A stretch of DNA of 64,000 bases from DATGZX01 sp035296965 (lineage in GTDB: Bacteria; Planctomycetota; Planctomycetia; Gemmatales; Gemmataceae). The stretch lies in NCBI GenBank assembly GCA_035296965.1, contig DATGZX010000114.1, forward strand, positions 62,001 through 126,000, in the 5' to 3' direction. This document shows positions 25,328-34,775 of the stretch, one piece after another (within the stretch, counting starts at the first letter, position 1; each line of letters begins with the position of its first letter). A model generated the notes under the pieces. That model did not search any database. It was not told where the DNA came from and worked only from the letters and a program-made list of their open reading frames with translations. The translations under genes and the position numbers were made by a program.

Positions 25328-27142
25328 TTGTTGGGTCCCATTTTCGTTCGCGAGTGGCTAACCATCCCGCGACAGCCGCGACACTACCTGGTTCGTTCTG
25401 CTTACCTGGGGCTTGTCTGGGTGCTTGGAGTGACGGCCTGGCAAGCAACGGTCGGTTGGAGCCACACGGCCACGCTTGGAGACACAGCTCGCTTCGGCAC
25501 TATCCTGTTCAATCTCTTTACGTTTTGGGTACAGCTGCCCCTTCTACTTTTCTTTGCCGCCCTCTCTGCCGCCAGCACTATTTCTCGCGAGAAGGACAGG
25601 CGCACGTTTGTTCTCCTGCTCATGACCGACATGGCCAATTACGAGATCGTTCTTGGCAAGGTGTTGGGCAGCTTGCTGCAGATTGTTTTGCTGCTTGCAG
25701 GCATGATACCTATTCTGGCCGCCATCCTGCTGCTTGGTGGCGTATCGCCCCTCCAGGTGGCCCAATCGACCTTGATCCTGGCTGCCACGGCCATTGGCGC
25801 CGCTTCGCTGGGCGGTCTGGTGGCTTTGTGGCGCGAAAAGACCTTCCCTGCCTTAGCTCTTACAGTCCTATTCCTGGTGCTGTATCTCTGCTTGGTGCGA
25901 GCTTTGGGATTATTGCCCGGCGTGCTCGGCTTGGGCATCAGCGGCGAAGCAGTACAGCGCTGGCTGGATCCGTTTCAGGCGCTCATCAGTGTTCTGGAAC
26001 CTCCAATCGATACTGACTTTGCTATTGCGCCCGCGTATGGTTTCGCTGCCACCGTACTGCTGATCAGCTTTCTCCTCAATGCCTGGTCCATTTTGCGTCT
26101 GCGCGTATGGAATCCCAGTGGGGAGCCGGTCATGCAGCGCGAGGCGCCTTCCGATGCGGAAGAGGAGGAGAAAGATCGCGCCAAGGCCCACGCCGCGCCG
26201 GGAGCATTGCGCGGCGTCTGGCCGAACCCGATTTTATGGCGGGAAATACGAACGCGAGCTTACGGCCGGCGGCCTTTCCTTGTGAAAACTGCCTACGCTT
26301 TGGTAATCGGCCTCATTTGCTATTACGCATTGGAGCCGCTCTGGTCTTCGAGTGGGCGAACCCCCTATTTCGCCGCCCGCGGTCTGGTGCCCGTAGGCAT
26401 CCTTAGCCTGCTGCTCGTCACTGCACAAGCGGTCACGGCGATCACGTCCGAACGGGACAGCGGTGCCCTTGACTTGTTGCTGGTAACCGACCTGACGCCG
26501 AACGAGTTCATCTTCGGCAAACTGTGGGGCATTCTCTACAACTCCAAGGAATACCTGATCCCCCCGCTCTTGCTTGGCCTTGTGTACGCTTATTTCTCCC
26601 TTCTTGCCACCCCCCCGCGCGCGCATCCTGAGCTGGCGCTATCAAGGAACATCGAGTCGCTGGTCTGCATTGATATCGGCGCTTTGGTCCTGATTGCTTT
26701 CGTGGCTGTACTAGGCGTTCACGTCGCCCTGCGCACCATCAATAGTCAGCTGGCGGTCATCAACACGCTGGGCACAGTCTTCTTTCTGACGGTGGGTACG
26801 CTGATCTGCATTTACCTGATCCTGATCAACGGCAAATTCGAATCCCAGTGGTTCAGCTTCGTGTTCTTTCTGGCAGCAGGGATCGGCGGCCTGTGGTGGG
26901 TGCTCAGCGCGGACCGGCCCTCCGCGGCTCTGACGTTGGCCAGTTGGCTCTGCCCGCCCGCCGTTTTCTATTCAGTGACTAACATTCTGATTGCCAAACC
27001 TGGCACCGAGGAATCGGGCGATCCCATGATGCCTTTTCTCGTCGTGACCGGAGCGTTCGGCTTCGCGATCGCGGCCATGCTCATTCCGCTCCTTAGCGAA
27101 TTCGACGTTGCGCTAGGCAGGACCACCGCCGGGCAAGAATAA
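25328..27142 (+). CDS. Duplicated ABC-2-type transporter permease
   Basis: The 604-residue membrane protein consists of two similar halves joined by a charged linker (about 265-305, rich in Glu/Lys). Each half has about six hydrophobic segments, and each carries the same cytoplasmic signature. The first reads SREKDRRTFVLLLMTDMANY followed by EIVLGK; the second reads TSERDSGALDLLLVTDLTPN followed by EFIFGK. This is the ABC-2/NosY-type E...LLL.T...GK motif, so the gene is an internal duplication that could form a pseudo-dimeric channel alone. I chose the TTG at 25328 because GGAGGG lies 9 bases upstream; an earlier TTG at 25268 gives an implausible start. No ATP-binding subunit is next to it, which is unusual. 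Confidence 0.8.
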   Translation: MLGPIFVREWLTIPRQPRHYLVRSAYLGLVWVLGVTAWQATVGWSHTATLGDTARFGTILFNLFTFWVQLPLLLFFAALSAASTISREKDRRTFVLLLMTDMANYEIVLGKVLGSLLQIVLLLAGMIPILAAILLLGGVSPLQVAQSTLILAATAIGAASLGGLVALWREKTFPALALTVLFLVLYLCLVRALGLLPGVLGLGISGEAVQRWLDPFQALISVLEPPIDTDFAIAPAYGFAATVLLISFLLNAWSILRLRVWNPSGEPVMQREAPSDAEEEEKDRAKAHAAPGALRGVWPNPILWREIRTRAYGRRPFLVKTAYALVIGLICYYALEPLWSSSGRTPYFAARGLVPVGILSLLLVTAQAVTAITSERDSGALDLLLVTDLTPNEFIFGKLWGILYNSKEYLIPPLLLGLVYAYFSLLATPPRAHPELALSRNIESLVCIDIGALVLIAFVAVLGVHVALRTINSQLAVINTLGTVFFLTVGTLICIYLILINGKFESQWFSFVFFLAAGIGGLWWVLSADRPSAALTLASWLCPPAVFYSVTNILIAKPGTEESGDPMMPFLVVTGAFGFAIAAMLIPLLSEFDVALGRTTAGQE

Positions 27143-27319
27143 GCGAGCAAAGGATCCCGAATGGAGTATTCTGGAAGCTGCTTAAACATGTTCAGAGAGA
27201 GGAATATTGGAGCGTTTTACGCCCGATGGCAAAAGGCATTCTGCTCTTTGCCTGGGGGCACGAATGGCGAGCGAGGCGCCATGGCGGAAGCTTGGAACAG
27301 GTCGTGATCACGTGCCCTA

Positions 27320-29692
27320 GTGCACCCGAGTCCGCTTGAAGGACAGGAAACACTTACGAGTAGACGCAAGCGAGCGAAGGCGGCCCAGGTCATCCAGCAG
27401 CCTGCTGACATTGATCCGCGGGCGGAGAAGCTGCGCCGCGCCCTCCTTGGTCTCCTAACTGCTCTCATCGTTGCCCGGCCGCTGGTGCTTGGTGAAGATC
27501 CGGGCATGACAAGTCCCTTATCCAACGCCTCCGGGCTGCTGCTGAGTGTTCTCTGGTTCATTGCCGCCGTGGGTTGGGGAGTATGGCGGGCGTGGTCTCG
27601 CCAATTAAGCTGGCGTGGCAGCGCCGTGGAAGCGGCTTTGCTGGTGGTCGTTGCGCTGGTGTTCTTCAGTGTGCCCGGCGTGACGCGCTACAAGCATGCA
27701 GGAACTCTTGTCGCCTGTGAATGGCTCATTCTGCTGCTCGCATTTTGTCTCGTTCGTCAACTCGCGCGCTCTCGCGAAGACAATCAAGCCCTCCTTGCGG
27801 CCATCGTGGCGACAGGCCTAAGCCTGGCCATTTACGCGATCTACCAATATGGGATAGAGCTACCCGCTCTACGGGCGAAGTTCGCCTCTAACACCGAAGC
27901 CCTGAAACAAGCCCTTGGTGTCGAGGGAACGCTGGATGAAACGACTCTGGACCACTTGCGCCGGCGGATCCTCGAAGACAACGTGTTTGCCACGTATGCC
28001 CATCCCAACTCCTTCGCTGGATACATTGTGCTCCTTTTCCCCTGTGCCGTTGGTTATGCGCTCGTCTGCTGGCGGCGCTGGCCCTGGGGCTGGCGCGCTC
28101 TTTGCACGAGCGGGTTTGTGCTGTTGTTTGCCGCGGCCTTGTGGTTGACGCACAGCCGTGGGGCCATCCTGGCCACGCTCGCGGTTGGGCTCGTCGTGCT
28201 CCTGATTCAGGGGTGGCTGTTCTTATGGCGGCACAAGCCGTGGCTGCTCGGGGGACTCCTCGTGCTGATTGGTGCGGGGCTGCTGGCCGCACGCACCGAC
28301 TGGGGTACAGCCGGCTTGACCAAGGGAGTGCGCTCGGCCGGATTGCGCACGGGGTACTGGTCAGCCACCTGGAACATGATTCGTGAACAGCCATTTCGGG
28401 GAGTGGGACCGGGAAACTTCGGCCGTCGCTATCCCCATTACATGTTTGCGTCGGCTTTCGAGAAAGTGCAGGATCCCCATAACTTCGTTCTGGAGGTATG
28501 GGCGACTTCTGGGTTGTTTGCGCTTGCTGCCTTGCTGGCAGCCCTGGCCTTGTTTTTTCTCCGCACATGGATTGCGCTGCGCCGCCGGCTTATCGAACCG
28601 CCGGTTGAGAATCAGACTGACAACGACGCGGGCTTTCGCATCTGCTGGGAATTCTACCTGGGGGGCATGGCTGGTCTTCTCTTGGGTTTTCTGCTGCGCG
28701 CGATCGATGAACCCGCAAGTGACATACTGATGGAGGGCTTCCTTTCTGCGGGACGCTCCCTCATCTGGTTTGCGGCATTCACCCTCCTGAATACCATTCC
28801 CTGGCCTGGGCGCGGGCGGTTGCTGGCACTGGCTGCCGGAGTGGCCGCCCTGCTTCTGAACCTCCTGGTGTCGGGCGGCATCGCCCTGCCGTCGGTTGCC
28901 CAGCCTCTTTGGATTGTCGCGGCTCTGGCATTGAACGTGCCGCAGGAGGATTCTTCCCCTCTCAAAAGGCCGCGGCCCTGGTTTGAATCGATGGTTCCGT
29001 TGCCGCTTCTAGCCGGCGCAAGCGTGGCCTATCTTGTCCTGGTCTTCTATCCCGTTGTCAGCGGCACAGCCGCTCTCGCTGAGGCCCGAGGGTATGCGGC
29101 CCAGTGGCAAAAAACCATCGCGCCGCTGTTAATCCAGCGACCGCCTGACGCCAAGCCGACGCCGCAGGAGCAGGCGCTTCTCGTTCGCTCCTTCGAGTAT
29201 CTCAAGGGGCACGTCCTCAAGCCATTGGAGGAAGCCATTCGCCAGGATCCAGGCGATGTGACGCCTCGGCTGGAGCTGGCAAACTGGTACCTGGAAATGG
29301 CGATGCTCTTTCCAGCGAACAACCAGTTTTTCAAGCTGGCGCGTGACCAAATCGCAGCCGTACAAAATCTCGATCCTTACAACAAGGAAGGCTATCTGGT
29401 CCTGAATCGGCTCTACGTCAAGGCCGCGGAGCGAACCAAATCCCAGGAGGCGTCCGAGTATGTACGTGCGGCCACGGCCTTGGAGAAGGCAGTCGAGCTG
29501 GATCCCACAGAGGCTCGCCTCCGCTACCAGGCAGCCGAGGCATGGTTCCGGGCGGGCGACCCCGTGCAGGGCCGCCGTCAAGCAGCGGCCGCCGTCGAGT
29601 ACGATCTTTCGTCAGCAGTCCCCGAGCGTAAACTAGGCGAGCAGCGGCAGAAGCAGATTCAACTCTGGCTAGAAAAACCAGTTTCCAAGTAG
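27320..29692 (+). CDS. O-antigen ligase/polymerase-like membrane protein with C-terminal TPR region
   Basis: The 790-residue protein has about twelve membrane segments. The O-antigen ligase (Wzy_C/WaaL) region holds YAHPNSFAGYIVLLFPCAVG, LWLTHSRGAILATL, and a large periplasmic loop with REQPFRGVGPGNFGRRYPHY and QDPHNFVLEVWATSG. These are the conserved H-x-S-R and PHN elements. From about residue 640 the chain becomes helical and TPR-like (LEEAIRQDPGDVTPRLELANWYLEMA; LEKAVELDPTEARLRYQAAEAWFRAGD). Family members join polysaccharide units to lipid or polymerise them at the outer face of the inner membrane. The start is the GTG at 27320. No glycan cluster is adjacent. Confidence 0.82.
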   Translation: MHPSPLEGQETLTSRRKRAKAAQVIQQPADIDPRAEKLRRALLGLLTALIVARPLVLGEDPGMTSPLSNASGLLLSVLWFIAAVGWGVWRAWSRQLSWRGSAVEAALLVVVALVFFSVPGVTRYKHAGTLVACEWLILLLAFCLVRQLARSREDNQALLAAIVATGLSLAIYAIYQYGIELPALRAKFASNTEALKQALGVEGTLDETTLDHLRRRILEDNVFATYAHPNSFAGYIVLLFPCAVGYALVCWRRWPWGWRALCTSGFVLLFAAALWLTHSRGAILATLAVGLVVLLIQGWLFLWRHKPWLLGGLLVLIGAGLLAARTDWGTAGLTKGVRSAGLRTGYWSATWNMIREQPFRGVGPGNFGRRYPHYMFASAFEKVQDPHNFVLEVWATSGLFALAALLAALALFFLRTWIALRRRLIEPPVENQTDNDAGFRICWEFYLGGMAGLLLGFLLRAIDEPASDILMEGFLSAGRSLIWFAAFTLLNTIPWPGRGRLLALAAGVAALLLNLLVSGGIALPSVAQPLWIVAALALNVPQEDSSPLKRPRPWFESMVPLPLLAGASVAYLVLVFYPVVSGTAALAEARGYAAQWQKTIAPLLIQRPPDAKPTPQEQALLVRSFEYLKGHVLKPLEEAIRQDPGDVTPRLELANWYLEMAMLFPANNQFFKLARDQIAAVQNLDPYNKEGYLVLNRLYVKAAERTKSQEASEYVRAATALEKAVELDPTEARLRYQAAEAWFRAGDPVQGRRQAAAAVEYDLSSAVPERKLGEQRQKQIQLWLEKPVSK

Positions 29693-30092
29693 AGCGGGAC
29701 GTGGGTGTGCGGTCGCCCCGGTGCCCGTGTCGTCTGGTCACGGTAAATGAAGAACCTCACCCGGCTCCTGGTCGCGCAATCTGCTTCGCGCGGTACTCCG
29801 GTTACGCAATGACCAGCTTATTGCTCACCCATGCCTTGCAGCGAGTTCGTTCCAATCAGCCTCTTGCCGCTCGATTGTCCCGATGGTACGATGCTATCCA
29901 TGATCCCACCAAGAATGCCTAGGTCACGGTGCCCGAACAAGGTACCCGAGGCCATTCTTGCGCATTCGTTTGCCGATGCGCTTCCACATTGCCGTACGGC
30001 CGATCGCAGGCCGGCGCTTTGTTCCCTGCCAGGGACGGCAGCCAAGGTGGTCCAGGCTGGGACCGGCTGTTTGACCGGACGAGCGTAAGCAC

Positions 30093-30506
30093 ATGGCTCT
30101 ATGGCTCTTCAAGGAAGAACCTGACCATTACTGTTTTGCCGACCTCGAACGCGATGGCAGCACGCTTTGGGATGGCGTCACTAACAATTTGGCGCGACAG
30201 AACTTACGTAAGCTCCGCAAGGGTGACAAAATTCTCTATTATCACACCGGAAAAGAAAAAGCCATCATTGGAGAGATGATCGCAGTGAGCGATGCAACCT
30301 CGGATCCCAACGATGCCGACGTGCGTGCGCTTGTGGTTGAGGTTCGGCCGGTGCAGCGTTTGCAACACTCTGTTTCGCTTCATCAAATCAAGGAAGATCC
30401 GGCGCTGGCAGGCTGGGATCTCGTACGGTTGCCCCGGCTGTCCGTCGTGCCCGTAACGAACGAGCAATGGCGCCGCGTGCAGCAACTTAGTAAGGAACGC
30501 GGGTGA
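30093..30506 (+). CDS. EVE-domain protein
   Basis: The 137-residue protein is a single EVE domain of the PUA-like superfamily. It begins ALWLFKEEPDHYCFADLERD and contains WDGVTNNLARQNLRKLRKGD, ILYYHTGKEKAIIGE and a conserved second half around DWxLVRLPRLSVVPV. Human THYN1 and bacterial relatives bind modified bases in nucleic acids, and in bacteria they sometimes accompany restriction enzymes. No nuclease is attached or adjacent here, so a housekeeping modified-nucleotide sensor is the safest reading. The 400 bp upstream (29693-30092) show no other gene. Confidence 0.9.
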   Translation: MALWLFKEEPDHYCFADLERDGSTLWDGVTNNLARQNLRKLRKGDKILYYHTGKEKAIIGEMIAVSDATSDPNDADVRALVVEVRPVQRLQHSVSLHQIKEDPALAGWDLVRLPRLSVVPVTNEQWRRVQQLSKERG

Positions 30507-30726
30507 GTGCCGGCAGCTGCTAACGGCGCATACTTGCTTGGATCAGTTTTCGCAACAGGTAGATCCGGGAGGCGTCATGCGGTTAAACGTTCATCTCGCA
30601 TGAGAAGGACGTGCATGAGCATATTGTCGCTGCACTAATACAGCCCTGGTTTCGATAACTTTCTTGAGGCCTTTGGGGCCCAGGGCCGGCGACACCCAGT
30701 TCTCCTTCGTTTGGAGGATAAGCACC

Positions 30727-31815
30727 ATGGCGCGTCGCAGCGCCGATTCAGGTACCAATGGCAAATCGAATTCCGGCCGCCGCTCCGACCAGTTTCTGGA
30801 TGGGCTCGCCGAGGCGAACTCGGTTACCTTCGTTTCGCACGTTTATCCGGATCCCGATAGTCTCGGCAGTATGATGGGATTGGCCTACCTCGTCGAATCT
30901 TGCCTGCAAAAGAGGACAAGGATGACGCGAGATGGGCTGATCAGCCGGGCCGAAAACCGCATGATGGTCGAGATGCTCGACCTCGACCTGCGCCCCATCG
31001 ACGACCTTAGCTGGCAGGATGGCGAAGCTCTGGTCATGGTCGACAGCCAGCCCAACACCGGCCGGCATACGTTCGATCCCACCGTGCCGCTTTACGCGGT
31101 GATCGATCACCACGATACGCCGGGTAACGTGGAAGGCGTCCCATTCGTGGACGTGCGCCGAGGGCTGGGAGCGACCTGTTCCGTGGTGGCCAGCTACCTG
31201 ATGGAGCAGAGCATCCCTCTGCCGGCACACATTGCAACCGGCCTGCTCTATGGGATTGAGACCGAGCTAAGTGGCTATCCTCGCGAGGCAAGTTCGCTGG
31301 ACGATAGCGCCCTGCTCTATCTGTATCCCCTTGCCGACAAAGACCTCCTCGCCAAGATCCGCAACGCCCGGTTGCCTCAGAGTTATTTCGAATGCCTCCT
31401 GCAGGCGATGCAAAGTTCGTTCATTTACGACAAGCTTATTATTAGCTGGGTGAACGAACTCCCTCAGCCGGAGCTTGCCGCGGAAATCGTGGATTTCCTC
31501 ATACGATTCGAAGAGGTCGACTGGGCTGTCTGCGCGGGAGTCTACGCCGATAAACTTGTCTTGTCGGTGCGCACGGGACTCCATCACGCCGGTGCCGGCG
31601 AAATGCTGCGCCAGGTAGTCGGCAAGCTGGGGAAAGCCGGCGGCCATGATCGCCGGGCCGGTGGCACCATCTACTTGCCCAGCACTGCTCCTTCGGCTAT
31701 CGAGCAAGTGCAATCCGATCTGCGTCGCAGGCTTCTCAAGGCTTTGCACATCGATGAATGCCGCGGCCACCGCCTGGTGCCTCGTCGAGAATTGCTCCAC
31801 AACCTCCAGGCCTAG
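30727..31815 (+). CDS. DHH-family phosphoesterase (NrnA-like)
   Basis: The 362-residue protein has both halves of the DHH/DHHA1 family. The metal motifs are VSHVYPDPDSLGSMMGLAYL (a variant of HxxPDxDxxGS), MVDSQPNTGRH and VIDHHDTPGN (the DHH). The C-terminal substrate-binding motif is GKAGGHDRRAGGTI (GGHxxAG). Relatives degrade nanoRNA, pAp or cyclic dinucleotides. The start at 30727 has GGAGGATAAG upstream; the frame begins earlier at 30664 without support. The sppA-like gene starts 20 bp after its stop, so they are likely cotranscribed. Unusually, Tyr replaces the more common aliphatic or Asn residue ahead of the first PDxD. Confidence 0.88.
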   Translation: MARRSADSGTNGKSNSGRRSDQFLDGLAEANSVTFVSHVYPDPDSLGSMMGLAYLVESCLQKRTRMTRDGLISRAENRMMVEMLDLDLRPIDDLSWQDGEALVMVDSQPNTGRHTFDPTVPLYAVIDHHDTPGNVEGVPFVDVRRGLGATCSVVASYLMEQSIPLPAHIATGLLYGIETELSGYPREASSLDDSALLYLYPLADKDLLAKIRNARLPQSYFECLLQAMQSSFIYDKLIISWVNELPQPELAAEIVDFLIRFEEVDWAVCAGVYADKLVLSVRTGLHHAGAGEMLRQVVGKLGKAGGHDRRAGGTIYLPSTAPSAIEQVQSDLRRRLLKALHIDECRGHRLVPRRELLHNLQA

Positions 31816-31835
31816 CCGGACGGGAAGCCAATTCC

Positions 31836-32993
31836 ATGAGTGACTCTACCGGACCGCTCGATGTCCTCCCTGTTCGCGAGTCGCCGACCAGGCGCGGCTC
31901 CGGGATGCGCGGCGCCGGCTGCCTCATCCTGTTCGTGATGCTGCTGCTCTCCTTGGGGTTAAATCTCGTCCTGTTCTTGATGTTCATTCCCTCCTTCAGC
32001 GACGGCAACATCCAGGTCGAAGAGCGCTTTCATTCCGGCAGCAAGCTCGCTTCGGACAAGATCGCCATCGTGAACATCGACGGCGTTCTGATGGAAGGGA
32101 TGATTGGTTTCGCGCGGCGTGAACTGGAGCGTGCGGCCACGGATCATGGCGTGAAGGCGGTGATCTTGCGAGTCAATAGCCCCGGCGGCACGATCACGGC
32201 CAGCGACGATTTGCACCAGCGCATTCTTGAGTTGCGCGACGGCAGCACGGAAAAAAAGACCACGGGCAAGCCCGTTGTTGTCTCGATGGCCAGCGTGGCG
32301 GCTTCCGGAGGATACTACATCTCCGTGCCGGCCAAGACATTACTGGCGGAGCCGACAACCATTACCGCCTCCATCGGCGTCTATGCGGCCCTTCCCAACG
32401 TCACGGAGCTTGGCAATAAGGTCGGCTTCTCCATGGAGGTGATCAAGGCAGGCGAGGTCAAGGACAGTGGCTCGCCCTTCCATGCCATGACACCCAAGGA
32501 GAGACAGCTCTGGCAGGACATGGTGGACCATTCCTATCTGCGCTTCCTGCAAATCGTGGAAGCAGGCCGGCCGCAGCTCAAAGGAAAGCTCCAAGAGACC
32601 ATCACCATCGACAAGACGGTCCCGATTCGAGACGCCAACGCTGCCGAGCGGAAAGTGAACTATACGCGCTACCGCGCCGATGGCGGCATTTTCACCGCGG
32701 ATGAGGCGCTCAAGTATGGGCTAATCGATCAGATCGGTTACCTGGACGATGCTATCAAGGCTGCCAAGCAAGCAGCAGCAATCTCGGAAAACTACAAGGT
32801 CATCTCCTACGAACGGCCCCCGAGCCTCTTCGGCAACCTGCTCGGAGTAGCTTCGGATTCCCCTGATTCGCACTTCAATTTGGGGCGGCTTTCGGAGGGG
32901 GCGATTCCGCGTCTGTGGTACATGGCACCTCAATCGGAATTTGCAGGCCTGCTTGCTGCCGCCGGCCGCAAACCTGAAGCGCAGAACCCGTGA
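31836..32993 (+). CDS. sppA: Signal peptide peptidase-like S49 serine protease
   Basis: The 385-residue protein is anchored by one helix near the N terminus (GCLILFVMLLLSLGLNLVLFLMF), with the peptidase outside the cytoplasm. The S49 core starts with KIAIVNIDGVLMEG and ILRVNSPGGTITASDDLH. The catalytic Ser sits in VVSMASVAASGGYYISVPAK, and ITASIGVYAAL completes the core. The general base Lys typical of the short SppA form is expected in the RYRADGGIFTADEALKYGLID region or nearby, but I cannot place it with certainty. Such enzymes clear cleaved signal peptides and membrane fragments. The ATG at 31836 has GGAAG upstream; an earlier start at 31758 would overlap the DHH gene. Confidence 0.88.
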   Translation: MSDSTGPLDVLPVRESPTRRGSGMRGAGCLILFVMLLLSLGLNLVLFLMFIPSFSDGNIQVEERFHSGSKLASDKIAIVNIDGVLMEGMIGFARRELERAATDHGVKAVILRVNSPGGTITASDDLHQRILELRDGSTEKKTTGKPVVVSMASVAASGGYYISVPAKTLLAEPTTITASIGVYAALPNVTELGNKVGFSMEVIKAGEVKDSGSPFHAMTPKERQLWQDMVDHSYLRFLQIVEAGRPQLKGKLQETITIDKTVPIRDANAAERKVNYTRYRADGGIFTADEALKYGLIDQIGYLDDAIKAAKQAAAISENYKVISYERPPSLFGNLLGVASDSPDSHFNLGRLSEGAIPRLWYMAPQSEFAGLLAAAGRKPEAQNP

Positions 32994-34004
32994 GTCTTAA
33001 GTGCGGCAGCATCTTCTTCCATTGCAGCGAGTGTCCGCTTGCAGTCCCAGGTCGTGAAGAGGCCGCAGCCGCGCAGCCGCTCCGATATGAGCGAGATCGC
33101 GGGGAGCTTCATGCCGGCTGACTCTCGAATTCGAATGCACATCAAGGGGGCAAGCGCCGGGCGTTCTAACTGTCCATTCGCTGCGACCGGCAAAACCCTG
33201 AGATTCGGATTGCTGTTGGAAAGGGTTCGAGGAACCTAATTCGGGACACACTAGAACTTTGCCACGAGTCCCGCAAACATTCCCTAAAGCGTTTCCAATT
33301 TGCATCTTGTGGGATGGATAGTCGCAAGGAAGCTCAACCAATTTCCGGAATTTCTCCGTTTTTTCGCGCAAATAGGCCCTTCTGGTTCGTCTTTACCAGT
33401 GAGGATAACTGCTCCCGCCGCCTTCGCCCGCATAATGATTGCAATTCCTCTGCAAGCCTTTGCAATCTTTTACCTTAGGTAAGCTGGATGCGGCCGAGCG
33501 GCCTGGACTTGAGAAGCAATAGTGCCAACGATATGGCCTGGATGTGGGTATAATTTGTGGGCAACAGAGAGAATGTCTAAGGATTTCTGCTCGCCTCGCT
33601 GCGCTCGCCCACAGATCGTCGGATATACTTGCTCCGGTTTGCCTTGGGTTTCTCCAAAACGAAGAACAGTACCATTTTGGGACGCTCTTGCCGTGATCGG
33701 TGAGCAGGAATTGACCAAACCCATGAGCCGATGGATTTCCTTGGAGAAAGAAAATGGTGCAAGGGTTTATAGGGGATAGAGTTACCGATATAAGGACAAT
33801 CGTGTTTTTTTCTTGAACCTTCGGCACCGGGCTTGCATCTAAGGAAATGACTTTAGGAAATTGATCGTCGTTCTACCCCTCGAAATGGGGAGAGAGGCGC
33901 AAGAGAAAGGAATGGCCGGGAACTCGGAGCCAAGGAATGGCGAAGGAGTGAGCTAGCCGGGATTGCAGCTGATGGGGACGACATCTTGAGAGAGGTGAAG
34001 AGCT
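32994..34004. other. 1.0-kb gap without a supported gene
   Basis: Only short, overlapping frames of up to 144 codons occur here, on both strands, with compositions unlike the neighbouring proteins and no recognisable motifs. The stretch is richer in A+T than the flanks (for example 33290-33500). A run of TTTTCTTG near 33806 and GAGAGAGG before 33990 are unremarkable. It may hold a long 5' region for the DksA-like gene, a decayed gene or an unseen small RNA. I find no clear hairpin series. Confidence 0.5.
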
Positions 34005-34475
34005 ATGGCGCGACGGGATGCCTTACTGCGGTTACATAAGACCTTGTTCGCTCGCCGGACTGCCCTGCGGAAGGCCCTGGCAGGCGAACTTGCAGACCTG
34101 CGCAACTTCAAGGGCGATACCGGCGACAGTGTTGACGTTGCTTTCGATAGCGGGAGCGACGAGATTGCTACCCAGCTCGCCGAATTGGAGGCGCGCGAAC
34201 TTAGCCAGATCGAGAGAGCCTTGGCCCGCATCAAACAAGGCATCTACGGTGTGTGCGAAGGTTGCCAGTGCAAAATTCCTGTGGCTCGGCTCAATGCCTT
34301 GCCATACAGCACGACTTGCATCGAGTGTCAGCGTGAGATGGAGAATTACCCAGGATGGGAAGGTGGTCGTGGGGGCCGGGATTGGGAGAAGCTCTATGAG
34401 AGTGGTTCTCCGCTGGAAGAGGAACGGGAGATCAACATTTCCGAAATTGAAATGGACCTAAGCAGCAACCATTAA
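34005..34475 (+). CDS. TraR/DksA-type zinc finger protein
   Basis: The 156-residue protein has a long N-terminal helical hairpin (LHKTLFARRTALRKALAGEL...IATQLAELEARELSQIERALARI). A four-cysteine zinc finger follows: GVCEGCQCKIPVARLNALPY then TTCIECQREM. This is the DksA/TraR layout, whose members enter the RNA polymerase secondary channel and alter promoter choice with ppGpp. The coiled-coil tip acidic pair is present as DSVDVAFDSGSDEIA rather than the classical DxxDxA at the exact place, so polymerase regulation is likely but not certain. A charged acidic tail (EEEREINISEIEMDLS) follows the finger. GAGGTGAAGAG precedes the ATG, and a terminator hairpin follows. Confidence 0.87.
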   Translation: MARRDALLRLHKTLFARRTALRKALAGELADLRNFKGDTGDSVDVAFDSGSDEIATQLAELEARELSQIERALARIKQGIYGVCEGCQCKIPVARLNALPYSTTCIECQREMENYPGWEGGRGGRDWEKLYESGSPLEEEREINISEIEMDLSSNH

Positions 34476-34508
34476 GGTGCGATTCCCGGAGCAGACAAGG
34501 AACCACCA

Positions 34509-34540
34509 GGGCCCGCGGAGTGATGTCCGCGGGTCCTTTA
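34509..34540 (+). terminator. Intrinsic terminator after the DksA-like gene
   Basis: CCCGCGGA (34512-34519) pairs perfectly with TCCGCGGG (34526-34533) across a 6-base loop, GTGATG. The stem can extend outward by GG/CC with one bulge, and CCTTTACGTTTT follows. It lies about 35 bp past the stop at 34475. Confidence 0.75.
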
Positions 34541-34775
34541 CGTTTTATAGGGACTCCCAAGAAGCATTTTGCCTTGCCGGCCTCGATTTTTCTCAAGTCG
34601 CTTGATCTGAGCCGGGTAGAATTGGGTGACATCTCTGGGAAGTGAGCTACCCTGCTCGCCAGAACCCGTCGTGGAACTGGTGCGGAACTCCTGGCTCTCG
34701 GTTCGTCCTGGCTGCGACCCTGCGGGCGTGAAACGCGCAGTAAAACGGCGCGAAACAGAATTCGAGTTACTGGAA

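Noticed and set aside
30093..30506. EVE protein as part of a restriction or defence island
   Set aside because: No methylase, nuclease or other defence gene lies nearby; the neighbours are envelope and housekeeping genes.
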